Source of the DNA: Desulfovibrionales bacterium GWA2_65_9
Lineage (GTDB): Bacteria > Desulfobacterota > Desulfovibrionia > Desulfovibrionales > Desulfovibrionaceae
NCBI GenBank assembly: GCA_001799475.1
Contig: MGTN01000018.1
Location: 3,134 to 15,380 of the forward strand
Length of the DNA: 12,247 nt
Direction of reading: 5' to 3'
Position numbers and translations under genes: made by a program. A model generated the notes under the pieces. That model saw nothing but the letters and a program-made list of their open reading frames with translations, did no database searches and had not been told where the DNA came from. This document shows positions 1-7,156 of the stretch, in pieces; the stretch's first letter is position 1, and every line of letters begins with the position of its first letter.

Positions 1-46
1 GCGCCCCCAGGGCCTGCTCGGCAAAAACGCGGAAGAGAAGGTGTAG
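1..46 (+). CDS. livH: LivH-type permease, C-terminal end only
   Basis: Only the last 14 codons are present, read in the frame ending at the TAG at 44-46. They give RPQGLLGKNAEEKV. The RPxGLLG(K) tail is typical of the C-terminus of LivH, the first membrane permease of branched-chain amino-acid ABC transporters. The next gene, livM, begins 3 bases later, as expected for livH-livM order. The identification rests on this short tail and on context; the body of the gene lies outside the window. The purine-rich end of this gene also supplies the ribosome binding site for livM. Confidence 0.8.
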   Translation, partial: RPQGLLGKNAEEKV

Positions 47-49
47 CCC

Positions 50-922
50 GTGGAAGACTTCGTCGCGCGCTACGGCTTCCTGTTCGTCGTCATTCTGCAG
101 CAAGCCTTGTTGGGCTTGAGCCTCTATTTCCCGCTCATGACCGGCCAGCTCTCCCTGGCCAGCATCGGCTTCTATTCCCTGGGCGGCTACGTGGCCGCCA
201 TCATGGGCACGCACCCGGAGCTGGCCCCCCTGCGCGAGGCCCTGGGCTTTTTCATGTACCCGCTGGAGTGGCTCGTGGCGCTTGCGGCCTCAATGCTCCT
301 CGGGCTTGCCCTGGGCTATCCGGCGCTCAGGCTGCGGGGCATCTACCTGGCCCTGGCCACCATCGCCTTTGTGCAGATTTTGGGCGTGGTCGTCCTGAAC
401 CTGCCCATCGCTGGCGGGGCCATTGGCATCTTCGGCATCCCCCAGCCCTTTGAGGACAGGCTGGCCTATGTCTGGTTCTTCGGGCCGCTGCTGGCGCTGA
501 CCGTGTTCTTCCTGTGGCGGCTGGAACGCTCCGGCACAGGGCGGCTGTTCTTCTCCATCCGCGAGGATGAGCTGGCTGCACGCGCCATGGGGGTCAACGT
601 CACCGGCCGCAAGGTGCAGGCCTTTGTCCTCGGCTGCGCCCTGGCCGGGGTGGTGGGTGCCATGAGCGCGCCGCTTTTGAACACATGGAACGCGCGCCAG
701 GGCACCTTTGACGCGGCCGTGGCCTGCCTGGCCTACGTGCTCATCGGCGGGGCGCGCTCCAAGTGGGGCGCGCTTCTGGGCGCGGCGCTGCTGGTGAGCC
801 TGCCCGAAGTCCTGCGGCCGCTTAAGGACTCGCGCATGATCCTGAATGGCCTGGTCCTGGTGCTGGCCTGCGTCTACATGCCGCAAGGCATCGCCGGGCT
901 TTTCGCCCGGAGGAAATCATGA
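50..922 (+). CDS. livM: Branched-chain amino-acid ABC transporter, permease LivM
   Basis: This is an inner-membrane permease of 290 residues, slightly short for LivM. It pairs with LivH to form the channel for leucine, isoleucine and valine (or related substrates) delivered by a periplasmic binding protein. The protein is mostly hydrophobic helices. Near the N-terminus (residues 31-50) it has the family pattern GQLSLASIGFYSLGGYVAA. The cytoplasmic coupling loop that contacts the ATPases lies at about 168-195 (IREDELAARAMGVNVTGRK), and a conserved LIGGARSKWG stretch is at 231-240. The start is a GTG at 50, preceded by GGAAGAGAAGG inside the end of livH. The stop overlaps the livG start by 4 bases (ATGA), so translation is probably coupled. 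The exact substrate cannot be read from the sequence, because related urea or amide transporters look similar. Confidence 0.93.
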   Translation: MEDFVARYGFLFVVILQQALLGLSLYFPLMTGQLSLASIGFYSLGGYVAAIMGTHPELAPLREALGFFMYPLEWLVALAASMLLGLALGYPALRLRGIYLALATIAFVQILGVVVLNLPIAGGAIGIFGIPQPFEDRLAYVWFFGPLLALTVFFLWRLERSGTGRLFFSIREDELAARAMGVNVTGRKVQAFVLGCALAGVVGAMSAPLLNTWNARQGTFDAAVACLAYVLIGGARSKWGALLGAALLVSLPEVLRPLKDSRMILNGLVLVLACVYMPQGIAGLFARRKS

Positions 923-1692
923 GCGCCATTCTCGCAGTGCACGACCTTACCAAGGCCTTCGGCGGGCTCATGGCTGTCTCGGATGTGAGCTTCGAGGTGC
1001 AGGAAGGCGAGATCTTCGGCCTCATCGGCCCCAACGGCGCGGGCAAGACTACGCTCTTCAACATGCTCACGGGCCTGACCAGGCCCACGGCGGGAACGGT
1101 CCGGTTCCTCGGCCAGGACATCTCCCGCAAAGCCCCTGCCGCCATTGCCCGCCTGGGCATGGCCCGGACCTTCCAGAACATCCGGCTGTTCGGCGGCATG
1201 AGCGTGCTGGACAACGTGCGGGTGCCCAGGCACGCCCTGGACAAGGTGAGCCTCTGGGGCGGCGTGTTCGGCACGGCCCGGTCGAGGAGGCTTGAGCGCG
1301 AGACCCTGGCGAGCGCGCGCGAACTGGTGGCCCTGGTGGGCCTGGGCGACCGGATGGACGCTCCCGCCGCCAGCCTGCCCTATGGCGCGCGCAGACGCCT
1401 GGAGATCGCCCGCGCGCTGGCCCTGGCCCCAAAGATCCTTTTGCTGGACGAGCCCGCTGCCGGCATGAACCAGGCGGAAAAAGAGGACCTTTCCAGCTTC
1501 ATCCGGGACATCCGGGACCGTTTCGGCCTGACCGTGCTGCTCATCGAACACAACGTGCCCATGGTCATGGGCCTGTGCCGGTCGGTGGCGGTTTTGAACT
1601 TCGGCCAGCTCATCGCCCAGGGCGCGCCCGAAGCGATCCAGGCCGACCCGGCCGTCATCGAAGCCTATCTGGGAGTGGCCGCCGATGCTTGA
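919..1692 (+). CDS. livG: Branched-chain amino-acid ABC transporter, ATPase LivG
   Basis: One of the two cytoplasmic ATPases that power the LivHM permease; 257 residues, the usual LivG length. Visible motifs are Walker A GPNGAGKT at 37-44, the LivG form of the ABC signature (LPYGARRRLEIARAL, from residue 153), Walker B ILLLDEP with Asp177-Glu178, and the switch histidine in LLIEHN (His211). The LPYG signature in place of the common LSGG is characteristic of LivG and separates it from LivF. The insertion after the signature region and the C-terminal IEAYLG element also fit LivG. The ATG lies in the ATGA overlap with livM and is preceded by GGAGG at 908-912. It overlaps livF by 8 bases. Nothing is missing. 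Confidence 0.96.
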   Translation: MSAILAVHDLTKAFGGLMAVSDVSFEVQEGEIFGLIGPNGAGKTTLFNMLTGLTRPTAGTVRFLGQDISRKAPAAIARLGMARTFQNIRLFGGMSVLDNVRVPRHALDKVSLWGGVFGTARSRRLERETLASARELVALVGLGDRMDAPAASLPYGARRRLEIARALALAPKILLLDEPAAGMNQAEKEDLSSFIRDIRDRFGLTVLLIEHNVPMVMGLCRSVAVLNFGQLIAQGAPEAIQADPAVIEAYLGVAADA

Positions 1693-2386
1693 GCTCAGCG
1701 CCGTCACCCTGGCCTACGGGCCGGTCCTGGCCGTTTCCGAAGCCACCCTGCGCATCGGCCAGGGCGAGATCGTCACCCTCATCGGGTCCAACGGGGCGGG
1801 CAAGACCACCATCCTGCGCGCCGTGTCGGGCCTGCTGGCACCGAAGTCCGGCGCCATCACCTTCCAGGGGCGGAATCTGGGCAGGCTCTCCCCGGACAAG
1901 ATCGTGCGCCTAGGGTTGGCCCACTGCCCCGAGGGGCGGCAGGTGCTGGCAAGCCTAAGCGTGCGGGACAACCTGGAGCTGGGGGCCTACATCCGCTCCG
2001 ACACGGCCGGCATCCGCCAGGACATGGAGTTGGTCTTCGACCTCTTCCCGCGCCTGCGGGAGCGGGCCGCGCAGTTGGCGGGAACCCTCTCCGGCGGCGA
2101 GCAGCAGATGCTGGCCATCGGCAGAGCGCTCATGTGCCGGCCGAAGCTCTTGCTCCTGGACGAGCCGAGCCTGGGGCTTGCGCCCATCATCGCCCAGGGA
2201 ATCTTCAACATCATCACCAACCTGAACGCTCAGGGCGTGACCATCCTGCTGGTGGAGCAGAACGCCCACATGGCCATGAAGATCGCCCACCGGGCCTATG
2301 TGCTGGAGGCCGGGCAGATCGTGGCCCAAGGCCAGGCCAAGGATTTGGCAGGCGACGAGCGGGTGAAAAAGGCCTACCTGGGCTAG
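1685..2386 (+). CDS. livF: Branched-chain amino-acid ABC transporter, ATPase LivF
   Basis: Second ATPase of the transporter; 233 residues, normal for LivF. Walker A is GSNGAGKT (34-41), the signature is LSGGEQQMLAIGRAL (from 135), and Walker B is LLLLDEPSLGLAP with Asp159-Glu160. The glutamine/histidine switch region reads LLVEQNAHMAM, typical of LivF. The protein ends with the family tail VKKAYLG. The start codon lies inside the end of livG, so this is the last gene of the liv operon. Its TAG stop is part of the CTAG that borders the foldback element at 2383-2546. The insertion therefore landed exactly on the stop codon without changing the protein. Confidence 0.96.
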   Translation: MLELSAVTLAYGPVLAVSEATLRIGQGEIVTLIGSNGAGKTTILRAVSGLLAPKSGAITFQGRNLGRLSPDKIVRLGLAHCPEGRQVLASLSVRDNLELGAYIRSDTAGIRQDMELVFDLFPRLRERAAQLAGTLSGGEQQMLAIGRALMCRPKLLLLDEPSLGLAPIIAQGIFNIITNLNAQGVTILLVEQNAHMAMKIAHRAYVLEAGQIVAQGQAKDLAGDERVKKAYLG

Positions 2387-2546
2387 GGTCTGTTTCAAAA
2401 GCGTCTTTTGCCCCCTGGACGTTGTCTGGAAGTCGGCGTGAGCCGATTTTGGTCCAGGGCTGTACCGCATGAGTACACCCCCTGGCCCCAAAATAGGCTC
2501 TCTCCTCGCCAGGGAACAAAATCCATCATTTGGAAACAGACCCTAG
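2383..2546. mobile_element. MITE-like foldback element flanked by CTAG
   Basis: Both edges read CTAGGGTCTGTTTC when the right edge is reverse-complemented: 2383-2396 on the left, 2533-2546 on the right. Excluding CTAG, the element is 2387-2542, 156 bases. Most of the interior also pairs across the centre. GAGCCGATTTTGG (2440-2452) matches the reverse complement of 2488-2500 with one mismatch, and TGTAC/GTACA (2461-2465, 2473-2477) closes the middle. Smaller hairpins lie within each arm: CAAAAG/CTTTTG (2396-2410), CCCTGGAC/GTCCAGGG (2413-2420, 2452-2459) enclosing TCGGC-GTGA-GCCGA (2433-2446), and CCCTGGC/GCCAGGG (2480-2486, 2508-2514). There is no transposase frame, so it would have to be mobilised in trans. 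CTAG target duplication is known for part of the IS5 family, but parentage is inferred. As RNA the element should fold strongly and could affect the 3' end of the liv transcript. Confidence 0.75.
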
Positions 2547-2720
2547 TCCACTCCTTCTGGAAAAACGATGGGGGCATGCGGCTGTACAGGCGTCGGCAGA
2601 AGGCAACGGCGCCAGGCCATGCCCCCGCACCGCAGACAAGGGCGCCGCCCCGCGCCAGCCGGACAGGACGAAGCCGGCTTAGTGCTGGCAGCACAGCCTG
2701 CCGCATCTGCAGCACGCCAG
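2547..2720. other. Non-coding spacer with palindromes
   Basis: No gene with sensible protein content is seen between the foldback element and the next promoter. The stretch holds a 9-base inverted repeat GGGGGCATG/CATGCCCCC (2570-2578, 2618-2626). It also holds a perfect 10-base palindrome AAGCCGGCTT (2671-2680) and the odd-length palindrome GTGCTG-G-CAGCAC (2682-2694). The last two lie 27-50 bases upstream of the -35 box of the caspase promoter and could be protein-binding sites. None is followed by a T-run, so none is a convincing intrinsic terminator for the liv operon. Confidence 0.4.
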
Positions 2721-2753
2721 TTGACGCTTGAATATCTCCCGATACAATGTATC
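2721..2753 (+). promoter_or_regulatory. Sigma70-like promoter with dyad over the -10 box
   Basis: TTGACG (2721-2726) and TACAAT (2743-2748) are separated by 16 bases and are close matches to the -35 and -10 consensus. The -10 box lies inside the palindrome GATAC-AAT-GTATC (2741-2753), a plausible operator for a repressor. The expected transcript start is near 2755, leaving a short leader before the ATG at 2782. This would be the promoter of the caspase-OmpA-CHAT cluster. Confidence 0.6.
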
Positions 2754-2781
2754 ATCAGGGCACCAATCAGAGGAGATACCC

Positions 2782-4131
2782 ATGCGCCGGATAATCCCCC
2801 TTGTGCTCCTTGCCTGCCTGATCCTGCTCGCAGCCCAGCCCGCACTGGCTCAGCGCCGCGTGGCGCTCGTCATCGGCAACAGCATCCACGAGACCGTGCC
2901 CCTCAAGAATCCCGCCAACGACGCTCGCGCCATGGCCGCGACGCTCAAAGCCCTCGGCTTTGAGGTCATCCACCTGGAGAACGCCAGCCAGGCCGTGATG
3001 CTGGACGCCGTGAACACCCTGGGGCGGCAGCTCACCAAGGGCAGCGTCGGGCTGTTTTATTTTGCAGGCCATGGCGTCCAGTCCGCTGGCCACAACTACC
3101 TCATCCCGGTCAGTTCCGGCATCAACTCCGAGGCCGACCTGGAGTCCAGGGCCGTTGACGCCGGACTGGTGCTCGAGCGCATGGAGCAAGCGGGCAGCGA
3201 CCTGAACATCGTCATCCTCGACGCCTGCCGCAACAACCCCTTTGCCAGGAAGTTCCGTTCCGCAGGGGGCGGCAAGGGCGGGCTGGCCGCCATGCAGGCC
3301 CCCAAGGGCTCGCTCATCGCCTTCGCCACCTCGCCAGGCTCCGTGGCCTCGGACGGGGCCGGGGAAAACGGGGTCTACACCAAGCACCTGCTCCAACACC
3401 TGCGCACCCCGGACCTGCAGGTGGAGCAGATGTTCAAGCGCGTCCGCAGCGGCGTGGTCGAAGAAACGCGCAGCCAGCAGTTGCCCTGGGAAACGACCTC
3501 CATCCAGGGCGACTTCGCCTTTGCGGGCGCTGCGGTTCCTGATGCGCCCATGGAGGAGCCCAAGGCCGTGCCCCAACCTGCCGAGCCCAAGGCCAAGCAG
3601 TCTCCCCTGCCCCGCTCCAGCGCCATCCAGGTGGAATTCGCCATGCTCCGCGAGAACGGCAAGAAGCCGCCCACGCCCGTGAAGACCGGCGACACCCTGA
3701 AGTCCGGCGACGCCTACTTCTTCCACGCCAAGACCAGCAAGGACTGCCATCTCTACCTCTTCCAGGTGGACTCGTCGGGCACGGTGTTCCGGCTGTTCCC
3801 CAACAGCGCGTACCACACCGGCGGCAATCCCATCCGGGGCAGGACGAGGATCACGCTGCCCAACGAGGGCGAGGTGTTCTACCTGGACCAGACCACGGGC
3901 AAGGAGGAGTTCTATTTCCTGGCCTCCCAGGAGCCCGTGTCGGCCTTGGAAGCTCTGGATGGCGGCACCGTGGACGGCATCATGCGCGCCGGGTTGACCC
4001 TGCGCGGACCGGCCGGGGTCAAGGCGGCGGCGGGCAAGGTCGCGGCCAGCGGCGGAGAGGCTTCGGCCCAGGTGCAGGAGTTCACCTTCAGCAACAGCTT
4101 CGTGCACGCTGTGACCGTCAACCACAGGTAG
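2782..4131 (+). CDS. Exported caspase-like protease with DUF4384-like domain
   Basis: The product has 449 residues. Residues 1-23 form a signal peptide (MRRIIP, a hydrophobic core, then AALAQ-like cleavage near 23), so it should act in the periplasm or outside the cell. Residues 25-250 are a peptidase C14 (caspase/metacaspase-like) fold: RRVALVIGN at the first strand, catalytic His97 in YFAGHG, and catalytic Cys149 in ILDACRNNPF. Both dyad residues are present, so it is predicted active. Metacaspase-type enzymes usually cut after Arg or Lys, but specificity here is unknown. A Pro-rich linker (252-278) leads to a DUF4384-like domain (about 283-390: QVEFAMLRENG, then DCHLYLFQVDSSGTVFRLFPN). Near the C-terminus lies GLTLRGPAGVK (404-414), closely matched in the next protein. 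The ATG at 2782 was chosen because AGGAG (2771-2775) sits 6 bases upstream and the signal peptide starts there; an in-frame TTG at 2728 would overlap the promoter. The ompA-like gene follows after 8 bases. Confidence 0.88.
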   Translation: MRRIIPLVLLACLILLAAQPALAQRRVALVIGNSIHETVPLKNPANDARAMAATLKALGFEVIHLENASQAVMLDAVNTLGRQLTKGSVGLFYFAGHGVQSAGHNYLIPVSSGINSEADLESRAVDAGLVLERMEQAGSDLNIVILDACRNNPFARKFRSAGGGKGGLAAMQAPKGSLIAFATSPGSVASDGAGENGVYTKHLLQHLRTPDLQVEQMFKRVRSGVVEETRSQQLPWETTSIQGDFAFAGAAVPDAPMEEPKAVPQPAEPKAKQSPLPRSSAIQVEFAMLRENGKKPPTPVKTGDTLKSGDAYFFHAKTSKDCHLYLFQVDSSGTVFRLFPNSAYHTGGNPIRGRTRITLPNEGEVFYLDQTTGKEEFYFLASQEPVSALEALDGGTVDGIMRAGLTLRGPAGVKAAAGKVAASGGEASAQVQEFTFSNSFVHAVTVNHR

Positions 4132-4139
4132 GTGGCAGC

Positions 4140-4739
4140 ATGCGCTCGTCTGGCCCCCGTTCCCTGCGCTTTCTGCTCGCCTCCGCCCTGTTCGCCTCCA
4201 CCCTGCTCGCCGCAGCGCTGTTTCCGGTGCCTGCGGCTCAGGCCCAGGCCCAGTCCCAGGAACGTATGGTGAGCAAGCAGGAGTTCATCGAAAAGCTGGG
4301 CAACAGCCAGCCCGCGCAGAGCCAGCCGCAAGGCATCCGGCTGCGCGGGCCGGGCGGGGTCAAATCCGGCGCTCAGACGGCCCAGGCGCCCAAGGAGATC
4401 GCCATCGCCATCCACTTCAAATACGACTCCACGGAATTGGCCGACGAGTTCTCCCGCGACCAGCTGCGCGAGGCGGGCGAGGCCTTCTCCTCCGATGAGC
4501 TGCGCGGTCTGGCCTTTGAGGTCGGCGGGCACACGGACGCCCTCGGCGCGGACGCCTACAACCTGGACCTGTCCGTGCGGCGCGCCCAGGCGGTCAAGGA
4601 CGCCCTGTGCCGGGGCTCCCAGGTCGATTGCGGCAAGCTCCTGGTCAAGGGCTACGGAAAATCACAGCCCGTGGCCGGGAACGACGACGAGGCGGGCCGG
4701 GCGCTGAACCGGCGGGTGGTGTTCAAGAGGCTGGACTGA
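4140..4739 (+). CDS. OmpA-family peptidoglycan-binding protein
   Basis: The product has 199 residues. A long signal sequence (about 1-36, ending AAQAQA) exports it. A low-complexity Gln/Ala/Ser-rich stretch (37-86) precedes an OmpA C-terminal domain at about 87-198. That domain has the family core VGGHTDALGADAYNLDLSVR (from 128), in which Asp133 and Arg148 correspond to the residues known in OmpA to grip diaminopimelate of peptidoglycan. Cys157 and Cys164 could form a disulfide. There is no beta-barrel domain, so this is a soluble periplasmic cell-wall binder. The ribosome binding site AGGTGG (4130-4135) overlaps the stop of the caspase gene, suggesting coupled translation. Residues 65-75 (GIRLRGPGGVK) nearly repeat a motif in the caspase protein. 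A role as anchor or substrate for the neighbouring proteases is inference. Confidence 0.88.
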   Translation: MRSSGPRSLRFLLASALFASTLLAAALFPVPAAQAQAQSQERMVSKQEFIEKLGNSQPAQSQPQGIRLRGPGGVKSGAQTAQAPKEIAIAIHFKYDSTELADEFSRDQLREAGEAFSSDELRGLAFEVGGHTDALGADAYNLDLSVRRAQAVKDALCRGSQVDCGKLLVKGYGKSQPVAGNDDEAGRALNRRVVFKRLD

Positions 4740-4752
4740 GGATCGGCCCGGA

Positions 4753-4786
4753 GTCCGGGTGGCTGGCGCGGAGCTGTGGCCCGGAC
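4753..4786 (+). promoter_or_regulatory. Possible hairpin between ompA-like and CHAT genes
   Basis: The 119-base gap before the CHAT gene holds GTCCGGG (4753-4759) and CCCGGAC (4780-4786), able to form a 7-bp stem. A competing short stem CCCGG-AGT-CCGGG lies at 4747-4759. No T-run follows, so a simple terminator is unlikely; it may affect mRNA stability or relative expression. No convincing separate promoter for the CHAT gene was found in the gap. Confidence 0.25.
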
Positions 4787-4858
4787 CTCCAGACAATGAT
4801 TTTCGGCGCTTAATAAGGCCCATTTTCCGTCGGGCACGATATGCGAAGGAGGACTTCC

Positions 4859-7156
4859 ATGCGAAGGGCTCTGCTGCGGATCGCTCTATTGGCCATTGCC
4901 GTCATGAATTCCGCTTGCGCGGCGGGAATCTACCACGCCATCGCACCGGAGGGTGATGAGAACAATCTCAAGGCCCGCTATGAAGAGAACATCGCCCTCT
5001 TCGAGCCCCGGTTCGAGAACAACGCCCTGACCAACACGAACCTCATGTACCTCTGCGAGGCGTATTCCAAGACCAAGCGGTTCACGAGGCTCTCGTCCTG
5101 CCTCGACCGCATGGAAGAGCGCTACAACATGGGCGAGAAGACGTACTTCAATTTCGATCTCTACGATTTCGTGGTCCTCGGCCGGACCAAGGCCAAGATC
5201 GACCTGGGCGACTACGCAGGCGCGGCGGCATACAGCCAGGCCTACCTGGACCAGAAGAAGTCGGATCTCTCCCGCTACGCCCAAGTGCAGCTGCTGAGCT
5301 TCAACGGGCTGGCCAAGGCCTTGACCGGGGACGCGACGGGTGCGCGGGCAGTGGTGGAGCAGATGGAGAGCATCTACCTCGGCTATCCGTTCAACCTGCT
5401 CCAGCAGGACCGCGACGAGGGCGAGGCGAGAATTTACATGGCGCTCAACGACTACGCCAAGGCGTACGAGGTGATGCAGCGCGTGAGCGGATTTTCCGTG
5501 TTCACCATAGCCGTGGCCGAGACCGCCTTCGGCAGCACGGGTTGGTTCGTGTTCCGGGAGCTGCCGAACAAATTCATGAAGGCCAAGGCAGCCTACGCCA
5601 TCGGACGGACGGAGGAGGCCAGGAAGAGCTACGACGAGTTGCTGGCCAATGAGCGGACCAGGGCTAACGGGGAAATCCTCTGGCAGCTGCTGTACGACCG
5701 CGGGCGCATGGCCGAGGCCGAGGGCAAGGGCGAGGTGGCCCTGCGCTTCTATCTGCAAAGCATCGAGGTGGTGGAGCAGCAACGCAAGTCCATCTCCTCG
5801 GAGACCTCCAAGATCGGCTTTGTGGGCAACAAGCAGGCCCTGTACACGGCCGTGGTGGACCTCCTGGTCCGCCAGGGGCAGTTTGGCAAGGCCTTCGAGT
5901 ATGTGGAGCGCGCCAAGTCGCGCGCCCTGGTCGATCTCCTGGCCGAACGCCAGAACATCGTGCCCCAGAACCAGGCCAATACAGCGGCAACGCTCCAGCA
6001 GCTGGCCAGCCTGGAGCAGCGCTACAGGATATTGAGCCCAGGCGTGGAAGAACACAGAAGACTGCGCAGCGCCATGACCGACGCGGCCGGAGACCTCCGG
6101 CAAAAGGCCCCGGAACTGGCCTCGCTGGTGACGGTGGAAGCGCCCGCCGCCGCAGACATCCAGGCCCGGCTTGGAACGGACGAAACGCTGCTGGAGTTCT
6201 ACGGCCAGGGCGACGACCTCTTCGTCTTCACCGTCACCCGCGACAGCACCACAGCGGCGAAGCTCAACGCCAAGGGCCTGGAGGACGAGGTGCGGGCCTT
6301 CCGCGACAGCCTGCGCGATGTGCGCGCCGATGCCCGCGCCGAGACCTGGAAGCCCCTGTCGCGCCAGCTGTACGACCGCCTCATCGCCCCTGTGGCAAAC
6401 GCCCTGGCCAAGCCCAGGCTCATCATCGTGAGCCACGGCGCGCTGCACTACCTGCCCTGGGGCGCGCTCTTTGACGGCCAGCAGTTCCTGGTGGACCGGG
6501 TCACGCTGCACCAGCTGCCCTCGGCCAGCGTCATGCAGTTTTTGGCCGCGCGCAAGCCCGCCACGGCCAAGGACATGCTGCTTTTGGGCAACCCGGACCT
6601 GGGCCGACCGGACATGGACCTGCCCGGCGCCGAGGCCGAAGTCCGCGCCATCAAGGGCATCTGGCCCAACTCCACCATGCTCATGCGCAAAAGCGCCACC
6701 AAGGGCACGCTGCAAAAGGCCGGGCAGCTCTTCAAGGTCATCCATGTGGCGGCCCATGGAGAATTCCTGTCCGACCAGCCGCTGTCCTCACGCCTGCTGC
6801 TGGCCCCGGAGGGCGCGGACAACGGCCAGCTCACCGCTGGCGACCTCTACGGCATGCACCTCAACGCCGATCTGGTGACGCTCTCGGCCTGCGAGACAGG
6901 CATGGGCAAGGTGCTCTCGGGCGACGACGTGGTGGGTCTGACGCGCGGCTTCCTGTACGCCGGGTCAAACTCCATCGTGGCCAGCCTGTGGCCCGTGTCC
7001 GATGACGAGACCAAGTTCCTCATGACCAGCTTCTACACCAACCTGAAGCGGATGCCCAAGGCCAACGCCCTGCGCCAGGCCCAGCTGGAGACCAAGAAGA
7101 AGTACCCGCACCCGTTCTTCTGGTCCGCGTTCCAGTTGACCGGAATGGGCCGGTAG
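4859..7156 (+). CDS. Exported TPR-CHAT domain protease
   Basis: The product has 765 residues. The N-terminus (MRRALLRIALLAIAVMNSAC) is a signal peptide; Cys20 could be lipidated, but the preceding residues (Asn-Ser-Ala) are a poor lipobox. About 35-370 is a helical repeat region of TPR type, ending in the segment usual before CHAT domains (FEYVERAKSRALVDLL). About 430-765 is a CHAT domain, a clan CD cysteine protease related to caspases and separase. It carries SHGALHYLPWGAL, catalytic His633 in HVAAHGEF, catalytic Cys678 in LSACETGMG, and the closing ASLWPVSDDET and HPFFWSAFQLTG motifs. Both catalytic residues are present, so it is predicted active. The ATG at 4859 is preferred over one at 4841 because AGGAGG (4847-4852) lies 6 bases upstream of it and inside the longer version. 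It is the third exported protein in a row with the caspase and OmpA proteins. TPR-CHAT proteins elsewhere act in programmed proteolysis, but the substrate here is unknown. Confidence 0.9.
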   Translation: MRRALLRIALLAIAVMNSACAAGIYHAIAPEGDENNLKARYEENIALFEPRFENNALTNTNLMYLCEAYSKTKRFTRLSSCLDRMEERYNMGEKTYFNFDLYDFVVLGRTKAKIDLGDYAGAAAYSQAYLDQKKSDLSRYAQVQLLSFNGLAKALTGDATGARAVVEQMESIYLGYPFNLLQQDRDEGEARIYMALNDYAKAYEVMQRVSGFSVFTIAVAETAFGSTGWFVFRELPNKFMKAKAAYAIGRTEEARKSYDELLANERTRANGEILWQLLYDRGRMAEAEGKGEVALRFYLQSIEVVEQQRKSISSETSKIGFVGNKQALYTAVVDLLVRQGQFGKAFEYVERAKSRALVDLLAERQNIVPQNQANTAATLQQLASLEQRYRILSPGVEEHRRLRSAMTDAAGDLRQKAPELASLVTVEAPAAADIQARLGTDETLLEFYGQGDDLFVFTVTRDSTTAAKLNAKGLEDEVRAFRDSLRDVRADARAETWKPLSRQLYDRLIAPVANALAKPRLIIVSHGALHYLPWGALFDGQQFLVDRVTLHQLPSASVMQFLAARKPATAKDMLLLGNPDLGRPDMDLPGAEAEVRAIKGIWPNSTMLMRKSATKGTLQKAGQLFKVIHVAAHGEFLSDQPLSSRLLLAPEGADNGQLTAGDLYGMHLNADLVTLSACETGMGKVLSGDDVVGLTRGFLYAGSNSIVASLWPVSDDETKFLMTSFYTNLKRMPKANALRQAQLETKKKYPHPFFWSAFQLTGMGR

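Noticed and set aside
2387..2542. Intrinsic terminator of the liv operon
   Set aside because: Hairpins are present but no T-run follows them; matching ends and CTAG borders fit an inserted element better, although a role in 3' end formation remains possible.
2728..2781. Upstream TTG start for the caspase gene
   Set aside because: It overlaps the predicted -10 box and lacks a ribosome site; the ATG at 2782 has AGGAG at good spacing and begins a normal signal peptide.
2767..4125. Long minus-strand open frame opposite the caspase gene (452 codons)
   Set aside because: It lies antisense to a gene with clear signal peptide, catalytic motifs and ribosome binding site. Its translation is low-complexity Gly/Leu/His/Gln-rich text, as expected from high GC third positions.
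4841..4858. Upstream ATG start for the CHAT gene
   Set aside because: The AGGAGG site lies inside this stretch and points to the ATG at 4859; starting earlier would bury it.
4859..4918. Confident lipoprotein signal on the CHAT protein
   Set aside because: Cys20 is preceded by Asn-Ser-Ala, which is a poor lipobox; only export, not lipidation, is claimed.
4886..6757. Long minus-strand open frame opposite the CHAT gene (623 codons)
   Set aside because: Antisense shadow of a well-supported TPR-CHAT gene; no domain-like sequence or start context.
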